Notes under the pieces: generated by a model
Told to the model about the DNA's origin: nothing
Databases searched by the model: none
The model's input: the letters and a program-made list of their open reading frames with translations, nothing else
DNA from: Micromonospora sp. WMMD1102
GTDB taxonomy: Bacteria > Actinomycetota > Actinomycetes > Mycobacteriales > Micromonosporaceae
NCBI RefSeq assembly: GCF_029626265.1
Contig: NZ_JARUBN010000008.1
Span: 1-21,268, forward strand
Direction: 5' to 3'
DNA: 21,268 bases
Translations under genes and position numbers: made by a program
Part shown: positions 1 through 7,287 of the stretch, piece by piece
Position numbering within the stretch: the stretch's first letter is position 1
How the letters are laid out: every line of letters starts with the position of its first letter

Positions 1-317
1 GGCACCCCGTGCTTGTGCGCGGTCCGGACCACCCAGGGGGAGAGCAGCGGGTACGGGTTGTGCAGGTGCAACACGTCCGGCCGGTGCTCGGTGATCAGCC
101 GGCTCAGCTCCTGCTGCGCCTTCGGCGCGTAGATCGGGGAGATCGGCAACAGCGCCTTGGCGGTCGGGGAGAACTCCGCGATCTCGTCGGAACTCCGCAG
201 GAAGGGACGGACGGTCACCCCGGCGGCCCGGAGCTGGACGATCTCCTGGTCGACGATGGTGTTCTCGCCGGACGGCTGCGCCTCGCGGTACCGGTTGTGC
301 GCGACGATCACCTGCAC
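1..317 (-). CDS. Glycosyltransferase family 4, N-terminal part (runs off the left edge)
   Basis: Read on the minus strand from a GTG at 317, the frame stays open to the window edge (105 codons). It begins VQVIVAHNRYREAQPSGEN and continues through an HRPDVLHLHNPYPLLSPW segment. This is the N-terminal Rossmann half of a GT4 (GT-B fold) glycosyltransferase: the HNRY start and the D-V-L-H-L-H-N motif are typical of family members acting in exopolysaccharide synthesis. A GGAGGAG stretch lies about 10 bases upstream of the GTG, which supports this start. The ATG at 337 is in another frame and stops quickly. The donor-binding C-terminal domain lies outside the window, so substrate cannot be judged. 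A polyprenyl sugar transferase 1.4 kb away, divergently oriented, suggests an exopolysaccharide locus (inference). Confidence 0.8.
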   Translation of the reverse strand, partial: MQVIVAHNRYREAQPSGENTIVDQEIVQLRAAGVTVRPFLRSSDEIAEFSPTAKALLPISPIYAPKAQQELSRLITEHRPDVLHLHNPYPLLSPWVVRTAHKHGV

Positions 318-401
318 GCCGGTCGCCCCTCCTCCATGATCGGGTCCTTCCCGTCCCGCGCGTCGGGCGCGTGGCCGGGATTGAACGCTACCGTTTATCC
401 C

Positions 402-1274
402 GTGCCCGAGTTACCTGAGGTGGAGGCGCTCGCCGGCTACCTGCGCGAGCGGGCGGTCGGCCGGCGGGTCGACCGGATCGAGGTGGCGGCGATAAGCGCC
501 CTGAAGACGTACGATCCGGCGCCGTCGGCGGCTGCCGGACGGCAGGTCACGACGGCGGGCCGGCACGGCAAGTTCCTCGACGTGACGCTGGCCGGCGACG
601 GTGTGCCGGACGTGCACCTGGTGGTGCACCTGGCCCGGGCCGGCTGGCTGCACTACCGGGAGTCGTTCAACTCGGGCCTGCCGCTCAAGCCGGGCAAGGG
701 CCCGATCGCGCTGCGGGTACGACTCGACGACGGGTCCGGTTTCGACCTGACCGAGGCCGGTACCCAGAAGAAGCTCGCCGTGTACCTGGTGACCGATCCG
801 GCGCAGGTGCCCGGGGTGGCCCGGCTCGGGCCGGACGCGCTCGCCGCCGAGCTGTCCACCTTCGCCGAACGGCTGCGCGGTCGACGGGGCCAGGTCAAGG
901 GCGTGCTGACCGACCAGGAGGTGCTGGCCGGGATCGGCAACGCGTACTCGGACGAGATCCTGCACACCGCGAAGCTGTCGCCGTTCGCGCTCACCAACCG
1001 GCTCACCGACGAGCAGTTGGCGACGCTGCACGCGGCGACCCGGCAGGTGCTCGGGGACGCCGTGGAGCGCTCGCTCGGCCAGCGGGCGGCGGAGTTGAAG
1101 GGGGAGAAGCGGGCCGGGCTGCGGGTGCACGCCCGGACGGGGCTGCCCTGTCCGGTCTGTGCCGACACGATTCGTGAGGTGTCGTTCGCCGACTCGAGCT
1201 TGCAATACTGTCCGAAGTGTCAGACCGGCGGCAAGCCGCTCGCCGACCGCCGGCTCTCCCGGCTGGTCCGTTGA
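402..1274 (+). CDS. Fpg/Nei-family DNA glycosylase / AP lyase
   Basis: A 290-residue base-excision repair enzyme that removes oxidised bases and nicks the abasic site. After the initiator it reads PELPEVEAL; the N-terminal proline is the catalytic nucleophile and the next glutamate is also catalytic in this family. A GRHGKF segment near residue 65 carries the conserved lysine, and GIGNAYSDEIL near residue 180 matches the helix-two-turn-helix DNA-binding region. The C-terminus has a zinc finger, CPVC and CPKC separated by 16 residues. The GTG at 402 is chosen because proline must follow the initiator; an open frame upstream to base 9 has no family similarity. No Shine-Dalgarno is visible, but TACCGT at 389-394 sits 7 bases before the GTG, which fits a leaderless transcript. 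Fpg and Nei subtypes cannot be separated by eye. Confidence 0.93.
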   Translation: MPELPEVEALAGYLRERAVGRRVDRIEVAAISALKTYDPAPSAAAGRQVTTAGRHGKFLDVTLAGDGVPDVHLVVHLARAGWLHYRESFNSGLPLKPGKGPIALRVRLDDGSGFDLTEAGTQKKLAVYLVTDPAQVPGVARLGPDALAAELSTFAERLRGRRGQVKGVLTDQEVLAGIGNAYSDEILHTAKLSPFALTNRLTDEQLATLHAATRQVLGDAVERSLGQRAAELKGEKRAGLRVHARTGLPCPVCADTIREVSFADSSLQYCPKCQTGGKPLADRRLSRLVR

Positions 1275-1326
1275 CCGGTCGGCGGCCCCGCTTGATCGAT
1301 CGGGTTCGCTGGTTGCGTGCTTGTGT

Positions 1327-1362
1327 TTGTATGTTGAGCGAAACTGCTTGTACGTTGAGTGA
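1327..1362 (+). repeat. Two direct repeats in helical phase (possible operator)
   Basis: TTGTATGTTGAGCGA at 1327-1341 recurs as TTGTACGTTGAGTGA at 1348-1362, with 13 of 15 bases identical and start points 21 bases apart, about two helical turns. The block is AT-rich in a GC-rich setting, downstream of the glycosylase gene and upstream of the putative -10 box of the sugar transferase. The spacing suggests a binding site for a dimeric or tandem-binding regulator (inference). Confidence 0.45.
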
Positions 1363-1550
1363 TCCCGGCCCCTACTCCGGGTCGAAACCGCCCACTGGGC
1401 AAGAAACCGGCAACCGCCGGGCTCTACCGCCACCGTGCTCCGTCGGTATAGTGACCCCGGTCTGCGACTCCGCTGCGGGCGGTCCGGCTCTCGTTGCTGG
1501 CGAGGCGGGCGGCGTGCTGTCCCTCGGGTCGGCGTCACCGACGATCACGA

Positions 1551-1589
1551 TTCGTCCGGCCGCGCCACGAGACGGCGCTGGCGGACGAA
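1551..1589 (+). promoter_or_regulatory. Strong leader hairpin upstream of the sugar transferase
   Basis: TTCGTCCG (1551-1558) pairs with CGGACGAA (1582-1589). Inside it, CC (1560-1561) pairs with GG (1580-1581) and GCGCC (1562-1566) with GGCGC (1574-1578). This gives 15 base pairs with two single-base bulges (G1559, T1579) and a 7-base loop. It lies about 100 bases before the start codon and could be an attenuator or a structured leader. Confidence 0.5.
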
Positions 1590-1637
1590 CCGGGATCGGG
1601 GCCGGCAGGGGAGAGACTGAGACGGTGGGCGACCCGA

Positions 1638-1657
1638 GCCCCTTACGGCAGAGGGGC
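1638..1657 (+). promoter_or_regulatory. Second leader hairpin before the sugar transferase
   Basis: GCCCCT (1638-1643) and AGGGGC (1652-1657) form a perfect 6-bp stem with an 8-base loop. It lies 14 bases upstream of the GGGAGG ribosome binding site (1672-1677), so it could affect access of ribosomes (inference). Confidence 0.4.
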
Positions 1658-1688
1658 GGCACGTGTCACGCGGGAGGACGTGGGTGAG

Positions 1689-3248
1689 GTGACGACAAGC
1701 CTCCAACGCCCGGTAGGCAACGGCCAACCGAGTACTCTGCGTCACGTCGACAGCTTCGAGATCCAGCCACCGACCGCTCCGCAGCCGAACGGGGTCCCCC
1801 GCTCGGCGTGGGCGCGGGCGCGTCGGCGGGTCTCCCGCTGGCACCGGCCGTACATCGCGATCCTGCTGCTGCTCGACTTCGGCGCGGCGGTCCTGGCGAG
1901 CTGGCTCGCGATCCAGTCGTTCGACCAGGCGGCGGCCGGTTTCACCGACGCGGACAAGGACCCCACCTGGTTCCATACCGTCTCCTACCTGCTGTTGCCG
2001 CTCGGCTGGCTGATCGTGCTCTGGGCCAACGGCGCGTACGACCGCCGCTACCTCGGGCTCGGCACCGACGAGTTCAAGCGGGTCACCCGGGCCGGCGTGG
2101 CGGTCGCGGCCAGCGTCTCGTTCCTCGCCTTCGCCACCAAGACCGACCTGTCCCGGTGGACCGTCGGCACCGCGCTGCTCGGCACCCTGCTGCTGGTCCT
2201 GGTCGCCCGTTCCACCGCCCGGCTGCTGCTGCACACCGTGCGTCGCCGGGCCGGGCAGGCCGCCCAGCGGATCGTGCTGGTCGGCACCCTGCCGGAGGCG
2301 CTGGAGGTCTACAAGGCGATCAAGCGGGTGCCCGCCGCCGGGCTGGTGCCGGTGGCGATCCACCTCACCGACGGTTACGCCGCTGCCCGGGGCATCGAGA
2401 CGCCGATCCCGGTCTACGCCGGCCGCGACATCCTCTCGCTGGTCCGGGAGGTCGGCGGCGACACCATCGCGGTCTGCGGGTCGGCCAGCACCGAGCCGGG
2501 CGAGCTGCGCCGGCTGGCCTGGCAACTCGAAGGCTCCGGCGTCGACCTGATCGTGGCGCCGCAGCTCACCGACATCGCCGGCCCCCGGGTGCACATCCGG
2601 CCGATCGAGGGCCTGCCGCTGCTGCACGTCGAGGAGCCGACCCTCTCCGGCCCGGCGCTGCTGGCCAAGAACCTGCTGGACCGGTTCGCCGCCGGGCTGG
2701 GGCTGCTGCTGCTGGTCCCGCTCTTCGTCGCGGTCGCGGTGGCGATCCGGATCTCCGACCCCGGGCCGGTCTTCTTCCGGCAACCCCGGGTGGGGCACGA
2801 GGGCCGGACGTTCCGGGTCTGGAAGTTCCGGACCATGTACGTCGACGCCGAGCAGCGGCTGGCCAGCCTGGTCGACCAGAACGAGACCGACGGCATGCTC
2901 TTCAAGATCAAGGAGGATCCCCGGGTCTTCCCGGCCGGGCGGTTCCTCCGGGCCAGCTCACTCGACGAGCTGCCCCAGCTGATCAACGTGCTCCGGGGCG
3001 AGATGTCCCTGGTCGGCCCCCGCCCGCTCCCGGCCGACGACGGCGACTTCCTCGGCGACGTCCGGCGCCGGCTGCTGGTCCGGCCCGGCATCACCGGGCT
3101 GTGGCAGGTCTCCGGCCGCTCCGACCTCTCCTGGGACGAGGCGGTCCGGCTCGACCTCTACTACGTCGACAACTGGTCGCTGGCGTACGACCTGAGCATC
3201 CTGTGGCGGACCGTCGGGGTGGTACTGGCCCGCAAGGGCGCCTACTAG
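1689..3248 (+). CDS. Polyprenyl-phosphate sugar-1-phosphate transferase (exopolysaccharide initiation)
   Basis: This integral membrane enzyme transfers a sugar-1-phosphate from a nucleotide sugar to a polyprenyl phosphate carrier, the first step of exopolysaccharide assembly. The roughly 519-residue protein has the WbaP/WcaJ-type layout: four hydrophobic segments in the first 170 residues, a central CoA-binding-like domain (AAQRIVLVGTLPEALEVYKA), another membrane segment (RFAAGLGLLLLVPLFVAVAV), and the catalytic bacterial sugar transferase domain with WKFRTM, RRASS-like LRASSLDELPQL, MSLVGPRPL and RPGITGLWQVSGRS. The GTG at 1689 is preferred because GGGAGG lies 11 bases upstream; GTG 1680 is too close to it. 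The sugar cannot be read from the sequence. The divergent GT4 gene at the left edge fits an exopolysaccharide role. Confidence 0.92.
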   Translation: MTTSLQRPVGNGQPSTLRHVDSFEIQPPTAPQPNGVPRSAWARARRRVSRWHRPYIAILLLLDFGAAVLASWLAIQSFDQAAAGFTDADKDPTWFHTVSYLLLPLGWLIVLWANGAYDRRYLGLGTDEFKRVTRAGVAVAASVSFLAFATKTDLSRWTVGTALLGTLLLVLVARSTARLLLHTVRRRAGQAAQRIVLVGTLPEALEVYKAIKRVPAAGLVPVAIHLTDGYAAARGIETPIPVYAGRDILSLVREVGGDTIAVCGSASTEPGELRRLAWQLEGSGVDLIVAPQLTDIAGPRVHIRPIEGLPLLHVEEPTLSGPALLAKNLLDRFAAGLGLLLLVPLFVAVAVAIRISDPGPVFFRQPRVGHEGRTFRVWKFRTMYVDAEQRLASLVDQNETDGMLFKIKEDPRVFPAGRFLRASSLDELPQLINVLRGEMSLVGPRPLPADDGDFLGDVRRRLLVRPGITGLWQVSGRSDLSWDEAVRLDLYYVDNWSLAYDLSILWRTVGVVLARKGAY

Positions 3249-3355
3249 CCGTACGTCCGGGCCGTAGCCGGACCCACGGGTCGGGCGGCGGGGGATTCCG
3301 GCCGGATCGTGGCTTGGCGAACCGGCCGACCAACCGTCAGGATCTCTGGGTGGGG

Positions 3356-4570
3356 ATGCCCGACCTGTCCACGGCGGTCGCCGTGGTGGCGATGATCAGT
3401 GCGCTGGCGGCTGCGCTGTTCGCCGTCGTGCGGCTGCGCGCCCGGCGGGGCATCGCCACCGCCACCCAGCGGGCCACCTACGACGTGCTGCACACCGCCG
3501 GGCTGGCCGCCGAGCCACTGCGGGCCGGGCTCACCCCGGCCGGTGCGGCCAAGGCGGTACGCCATCTGCGTACCCTGGTCGGCTCCGCCGGGCTCGCGCT
3601 GGCCGAGCCGGACCGGCTGCTCGCCATCGACGGGCGCGGCGGCCACCACGGCGAGCAGTTGCTGGCCGCCGCCGCCGGCACCATCCGGACCCGCCGGTCG
3701 ACGGTGCTCGGCGAGTCCGACCTGCGCTGCGACCGGGTCGACTGCCCGGTCCGGGGCGCCGTGATCGCCCCGCTGACCGGCCCGGACGGGCGGGCCGGGG
3801 CGGCGCTGGTGGCGATCGCCGACGACCAGCCGGCCCCCGGGCTGGTGCAGGCCGCCCTGGAAACCGCACACTGGGCCGGCGCCCAGCTCGCCCTCGCCGA
3901 ACTCGACTCGTCCCGGGAGCGGCTGGCCCGGGCCGAGGTGCGCGCCCTGCGCGCCCAGATCAGCCCACACTTCATCTACAACGCGCTGACCGCGATCGGC
4001 TCGTTCGTCCGGACCGACCCGGAGCGGGCCCGGGAACTGATCCTGGAGTTCGCCGAGTTCACCCGCTACTCCTTCCGGGCGCACGGCGAGTTCACCACGC
4101 TCGCCGAGGAACTGCGCTCGATCGACAGGTACCTGACGATCGAGCGGGCCCGGTTCGGCGACCGGCTCCAGGTGAAACTCCAGATCGCCCCGGAGGTGCT
4201 GCCGGTCAGCCTGCCGTTCCTCTGCCTGCAACCGCTCGTCGAGAACGCGGTCCGGCACGGGCTGTCCCGCAAGCCGGGGATGGGGATGCTCAGCATCGAG
4301 GCCCGGGACGCCGGGGCAGAGTGCCACATAACGGTCGAGGACGACGGGGTGGGGATGGACCCGGCGGTGCTGGTCGCCGGGATCGCCGACGCCGCCGCCG
4401 ACCCGGCCGACGACTCCGGCCAGCACGTCGGACTCTCCAACGTGGACGAACGACTCCGGTCGGTCTTCGGGGACCAGTTCGGCCTGGTCGTCGAGACCGA
4501 CCTCGGATCGGGTACGAAGGTGAGCATGCGGATACCGAAGTTCCACCGTCATGTCCGGGCGAGCGCGTGA
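3356..4570 (+). CDS. LytS/YehU-type sensor histidine kinase
   Basis: A 404-residue membrane-anchored kinase of the His_kinase (LytS) family. One hydrophobic N-terminal segment (about residues 4-25) is followed by a GAF-like region (about 60-180), then the H-box ISPHFIYNALTAIGSF with His205 as phospho-acceptor, and a HATPase domain with QPLVENAVRHGL and DDGVGMD, ending in a GLSNVDERL glycine box. It lacks the multi-spanning 5TM sensor of classic LytS, so it probably senses through the GAF-like region. The ATG at 3356 is used; GTG 3350 is a real alternative because AGGA lies 7 bases before it. The partner regulator begins 10 bases after the stop, so they form an operon. The signal is unknown. 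Confidence 0.9.
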   Translation: MPDLSTAVAVVAMISALAAALFAVVRLRARRGIATATQRATYDVLHTAGLAAEPLRAGLTPAGAAKAVRHLRTLVGSAGLALAEPDRLLAIDGRGGHHGEQLLAAAAGTIRTRRSTVLGESDLRCDRVDCPVRGAVIAPLTGPDGRAGAALVAIADDQPAPGLVQAALETAHWAGAQLALAELDSSRERLARAEVRALRAQISPHFIYNALTAIGSFVRTDPERARELILEFAEFTRYSFRAHGEFTTLAEELRSIDRYLTIERARFGDRLQVKLQIAPEVLPVSLPFLCLQPLVENAVRHGLSRKPGMGMLSIEARDAGAECHITVEDDGVGMDPAVLVAGIADAAADPADDSGQHVGLSNVDERLRSVFGDQFGLVVETDLGSGTKVSMRIPKFHRHVRASA

Positions 4571-4580
4571 GGGCTGAACC

Positions 4581-5336
4581 GTGACCGGTTTCCTGCGCGT
4601 GCTGGCCGTCGACGACGAGCCACCGGCGCTCGACGAGCTGGCGTACCACCTGCGGGCCGATCCACGGGTCTCCCGGCTGCACACCGCCGGAGACGCCACC
4701 GAGGCGCTGCGGGTGCTCCGGGACGCCGACGTCGACGTGGTCTTCCTGGACATCCGGATGCCGGGGCTGGACGGCATGGAGCTGGCCCGGGTACTCCGCC
4801 GGTTCGCCCGGCCACCCGCGATCGTCTTCGTCACCGCGTACGACGACGGCGCCGTCGACGCCTTCGACCTCGGCGCCACCGACTACGTCCGCAAACCGGT
4901 CCGGGCCGAACGACTCGCCGAGTCGCTGCGCCGGGTCGTCGGCTCCCGGGTGGTACCCGCCCATCCGGCGGCCCTGGCCCGGGCCGAACCCGACCCGACG
5001 ATCCCGGTCGAGCTGGCCGGCACCACCCGGATGCTGCCCCGCTCGGCCGTACGCTGGGTCGAGGCGCAGGGCGACTACGCCCGGCTGCACACCTCGGACG
5101 GGTCACACCTGGTCCGGGTGCCGCTGGCCACCCTCGCCGAACGCTGGGCCGACGCGGGATTCGTCCGGATCCACCGGTCGTACCTGGTGCAGCTCCGACT
5201 GATCGCCGAACTCCGGCTCGCCAACTCCGGGTACGTGGTGGTGATCGACGACTCCGAACTGCCGGTCAGTCGCCGGCACACCCGGGAACTGAAGGACAAG
5301 CTGGTCCGCGCCGCCAAGCAGGACTGGAACCGCTGA
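4581..5336 (+). CDS. LytTR-family response regulator
   Basis: A 251-residue regulator. The receiver domain (about residues 5-120) has the acidic pair D11/D12 in VLAVDDEPPAL, the phospho-acceptor D57 in VFLDIRMPG, T84-type FVTAYDD and the lysine of YVRKPV. The C-terminal LytTR DNA-binding domain (about 140-245) has RWVEAQGDYARLHT, FVRIHRSYLV and LPVSRRH, which are typical of the family. It starts with GTG 10 bases after the kinase stop, so the two are co-transcribed and very likely form a two-component system. The same kinase/regulator pairing is common in actinobacteria, often near transporter genes, but no transporter is seen here. Target genes are unknown. Confidence 0.93.
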   Translation: MTGFLRVLAVDDEPPALDELAYHLRADPRVSRLHTAGDATEALRVLRDADVDVVFLDIRMPGLDGMELARVLRRFARPPAIVFVTAYDDGAVDAFDLGATDYVRKPVRAERLAESLRRVVGSRVVPAHPAALARAEPDPTIPVELAGTTRMLPRSAVRWVEAQGDYARLHTSDGSHLVRVPLATLAERWADAGFVRIHRSYLVQLRLIAELRLANSGYVVVIDDSELPVSRRHTRELKDKLVRAAKQDWNR

Positions 5337-5361
5337 CGAGGTCGGCGGCGTCGGGCGTACC

Positions 5362-5393
5362 GCCGGTCAGAGGTGCTGCCGGTCAGGGGTGCT
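5362..5393. repeat. 16-bp tandem duplication at the convergent gene end
   Basis: GCCGGTCAGAGGTGCT (5362-5377) is followed directly by a copy with one mismatch (5378-5393). The second copy includes the stop codon of the sigma factor gene, so the duplication lies in the 46-base gap between two convergent genes and the end of one of them. No strong terminator stem is seen in that gap. Confidence 0.6.
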
Positions 5394-6642
5394 GCCGGGG
5401 GTCGAGTTCGGCGGCTCGTGCGGTGAGGTGGCGCCGCTCGGGCAGGCTGGCGGTGCGCCGGGCCGCCGCCCGGTAGCCGGCCGCCGCCCCGGCCCGGTCC
5501 CCGGAGAGTTCGGTCAGGTGGGCGCGGGTGGCGAGCAGCCGGTGGTGGGTCGCCATCCGCTTGTCCGCGGCGACGGTCTCCAACAGCTCCAGCCCGGCCG
5601 CCGGCCCGCGCACCATGGCGACCGCGACCGCCCGGTTCAGCGTCACCATCGGGTTCGCCGCGGTGAGCTGTTCGAGCAGCTCGTAGAGGGCGAGGATCTG
5701 CGGCCAGTCGGTCCTGTCGACGTGCTCGGCCTCGTCGTGCACCGCCGCGATCGCCGCCTGCACCTGGTAGGGCCCGACCGGCCCCCGGGGCAGCGTCTCG
5801 GTGATCAGCGCGACGCCCTCGGCGATCCGCTCCCGGTCCCAACTTCCCCGGTCCTGCTCGGCCAGCGGCACCAGGCTGCCGTCCGGCCGGGTCCTGGCCG
5901 GCCGCCGGGCGTCGGTGAGCAGCATCAGCGCGAGCAGCCCGGCCACCTCGGGATCCTCCGGCAGCAGCCGGTGCAGCCAGCGGGTGAGCCGGATCGCCTC
6001 GTCGGAGAGCCGCGGCGCGGTCAGCTCCGGCCCGGTCGTCGCGGTGTAGCCCTCGTTGAAGACCAGGTAGAGCACGTGCAGCACCGCGCCCAGCCGCTCG
6101 GCCCGGTCCGGCCCGTCCGGCGGCTCGAACGGCAGGCCGCTGCTCCGGATCATCTGCTTGGCCCGGCTGATCCGCTGCGCCATCGTCGCCTCCGGCACCA
6201 GGAAGGCGGCGGCGATCTGCCCGGTGGTCAGGCCGCCGACCGCGCGCAGCGTCAACGCGATCCGGCTGGCCTGCGACAGCGCCGGATGACAGCAGAGGAA
6301 GAGCAGGGTCAGCGAGTCGTCCCGCTCGGTGCCCGGGTCGGCGTCCGCCGGCCGGCCCAGCAACTCGGCCTGCGGGGTCGCCGCGAACACCGCGTCCTCC
6401 CGCCGCCGCCGGGACGCCTCGCTGCGGAACTCGTCCAGCAACCGGTGCACGGCGACCGTCACCAGCCAGCCCCGGGGATTGTCCGGAATCCCCTCGGCCG
6501 GCCAGCGCAGGGCGGCCCGGAGCAGCGCCTCCTGGGTGGCGTCCTCGGCCGCGTCGAACCGGCCGTACCGGCGGACGAGCGCGCCGAGGACCTGCGGCGC
6601 CAACTCGCGCAGCAGCTCCTCCACGGCCCGGTCGACGCTCAC
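5383..6642 (-). CDS. ECF sigma factor of the ECF42 type (C-terminal TPR extension)
   Basis: A 419-residue RNA polymerase sigma factor. The N-terminal sigma region 2 includes RYGRFDAAEDATQEALL and NPRGWLVTVAVHRLLDEF; region 4 includes RAVGGLTTGQIAAAFLVPE and the recognition helix before AQRISRAKQMIR. It is far longer than a standard ECF sigma factor: about 230 extra C-terminal residues are helical, with TPR-like signatures such as ALYELLEQLTAANPMVTLNR. This architecture and the neighbouring DGPF protein define the ECF42 group, where the C-terminal extension takes the place of an anti-sigma factor in controlling activity. GTG 6642 is chosen because family similarity starts there and it lies 25 bases after the upstream stop. 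It is the second gene of a two-gene operon. Confidence 0.93.
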   Translation of the reverse strand: MSVDRAVEELLRELAPQVLGALVRRYGRFDAAEDATQEALLRAALRWPAEGIPDNPRGWLVTVAVHRLLDEFRSEASRRRREDAVFAATPQAELLGRPADADPGTERDDSLTLLFLCCHPALSQASRIALTLRAVGGLTTGQIAAAFLVPEATMAQRISRAKQMIRSSGLPFEPPDGPDRAERLGAVLHVLYLVFNEGYTATTGPELTAPRLSDEAIRLTRWLHRLLPEDPEVAGLLALMLLTDARRPARTRPDGSLVPLAEQDRGSWDRERIAEGVALITETLPRGPVGPYQVQAAIAAVHDEAEHVDRTDWPQILALYELLEQLTAANPMVTLNRAVAVAMVRGPAAGLELLETVAADKRMATHHRLLATRAHLTELSGDRAGAAAGYRAAARRTASLPERRHLTARAAELDPRQHP

Positions 6643-6667
6643 CCGTGATCGACGTTCCCGTGCACGG

Positions 6668-7033
6668 TCAGGCCAGGTCTGCGGCGGACTCGTGCAGGAT
6701 CGGCCAGACCTCGACCGGTTCCTGGTCCGCCCAGGGCATGTCGGCGGCGATCTCGTACGCCCGCGCCTCGCTGTCGCAGTCGAGCAGGTAGAAGCTGGCG
6801 ATGTACTCCTTGGTCTCCAGGTACGGCCCGTCGGTGACGGCCGGGGCGCCACCCTCGCGCCGGACCAGCCGGGCCGCGGCGGCGTCGGCCAGCCCGTACC
6901 CGCCGAGCAGTTCACCGGTCTCGTGGTAGCGCCTGTTGAACGCGTCCTGCTTGGCGATCTCCTCCGGCCACGACTCCGCCGGGATCGAGTCCCACTTCTC
7001 CTGGTTGCCGTAGATCAGCAGCAGGTACTTCAT
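6668..7033 (-). CDS. DGPF/YCII-related domain protein
   Basis: A 121-residue single-domain protein of the YCII/DGPF family. It begins MKYLLLIYGNQEKW and carries the signature TDGPYLETKEYIASFYLLD in the middle; the family has a ferredoxin-like dimeric fold. Its biochemical role is unknown, but it is the characteristic genetic partner of ECF42 sigma factors and usually part of their regulon. GGAGG lies 7 bases before the ATG, which fixes the start. The sigma factor gene follows on the same strand after 25 bases. A promoter matching the ECF42 consensus lies about 60 bases upstream, so the pair is probably autoregulated. Confidence 0.9.
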   Translation of the reverse strand: MKYLLLIYGNQEKWDSIPAESWPEEIAKQDAFNRRYHETGELLGGYGLADAAAARLVRREGGAPAVTDGPYLETKEYIASFYLLDCDSEARAYEIAADMPWADQEPVEVWPILHESAADLA

Positions 7034-7091
7034 CTCGGATCCTCCGCCTCGCTCGTCCTGCCGTACCCGGTCGGCACGCCGTCACCCTACG

Positions 7092-7118
7092 GACGGAGCC
7101 GGCGCCGCGTCCTCGACA
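7092..7118 (-). promoter_or_regulatory. Predicted ECF42-dependent promoter
   Basis: On the minus strand TGTCGA (7118-7113) is followed after exactly 17 bases by CGTC (7095-7092). ECF42 sigma factors are known to use TGTCGA at -35 and CGTC or CGAC-like at -10. The site lies about 60 bases upstream of the DGPF gene, so the sigma factor should transcribe its own operon. Another TGTCGA at 7229-7224 has no -10 partner. Confidence 0.75.
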
Positions 7119-7237
7119 TCGCCGGCCAGCCACGATCGGCGGTGCGGTTGCCGGACGGTGCGACAATGCACTACTTCGCAGGGTGCGTGCCGCCGGACCT
7201 GCCGGCAGCCCGGCCGGGCGATATCGACATCAGCGCT

Positions 7238-7263
7238 CCGGCCGCGCCACGTGGCGCGGCCGG
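7238..7263. promoter_or_regulatory. Perfect 11-bp hairpin before the carboxypeptidase gene
   Basis: CCGGCCGCGCC (7238-7248) and its exact complement GGCGCGGCCGG (7253-7263) flank the loop ACGT. The stem lies 24 bases before the ATG at 7288, just ahead of the GGGGGA ribosome binding site. It may be a leader structure of that gene. The rest of this 254-base divergent gap holds the ECF42 promoter and a 12-base palindrome at 7208-7219. Confidence 0.5.
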
Positions 7264-7287
7264 CGTACCACACGGGGGATCTGACCG

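Larger units (their letters stand above)
1275..1688. other. Gap of 414 bases: regulatory and leader region of the sugar transferase
   Basis: No convincing gene is seen here; open frames on both strands lack recognisable domains. The first 90 bases are AT-richer than the surroundings and hold a direct repeat (1327-1362). A TATAGT at 1447-1452 could be a -10 box, which would give a leader of about 230 bases containing two strong hairpins (1551-1589 and 1638-1657) ahead of the sugar transferase start. Confidence 0.5.

Noticed and set aside
411..1538. 375-codon minus-strand frame across the DNA glycosylase
   Set aside because: Mirror of a GC-rich gene; arginine- and glutamine-rich with no domain.
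1808..3355. Long open frame that runs through the sugar transferase into the kinase gene
   Set aside because: It is an out-of-frame reading of the sugar transferase, full of Arg/Pro/Ala; kinase similarity starts only at about 3356.
7224..7229. Second TGTCGA (minus) in the carboxypeptidase upstream region
   Set aside because: No CGTC-like -10 at the required distance.
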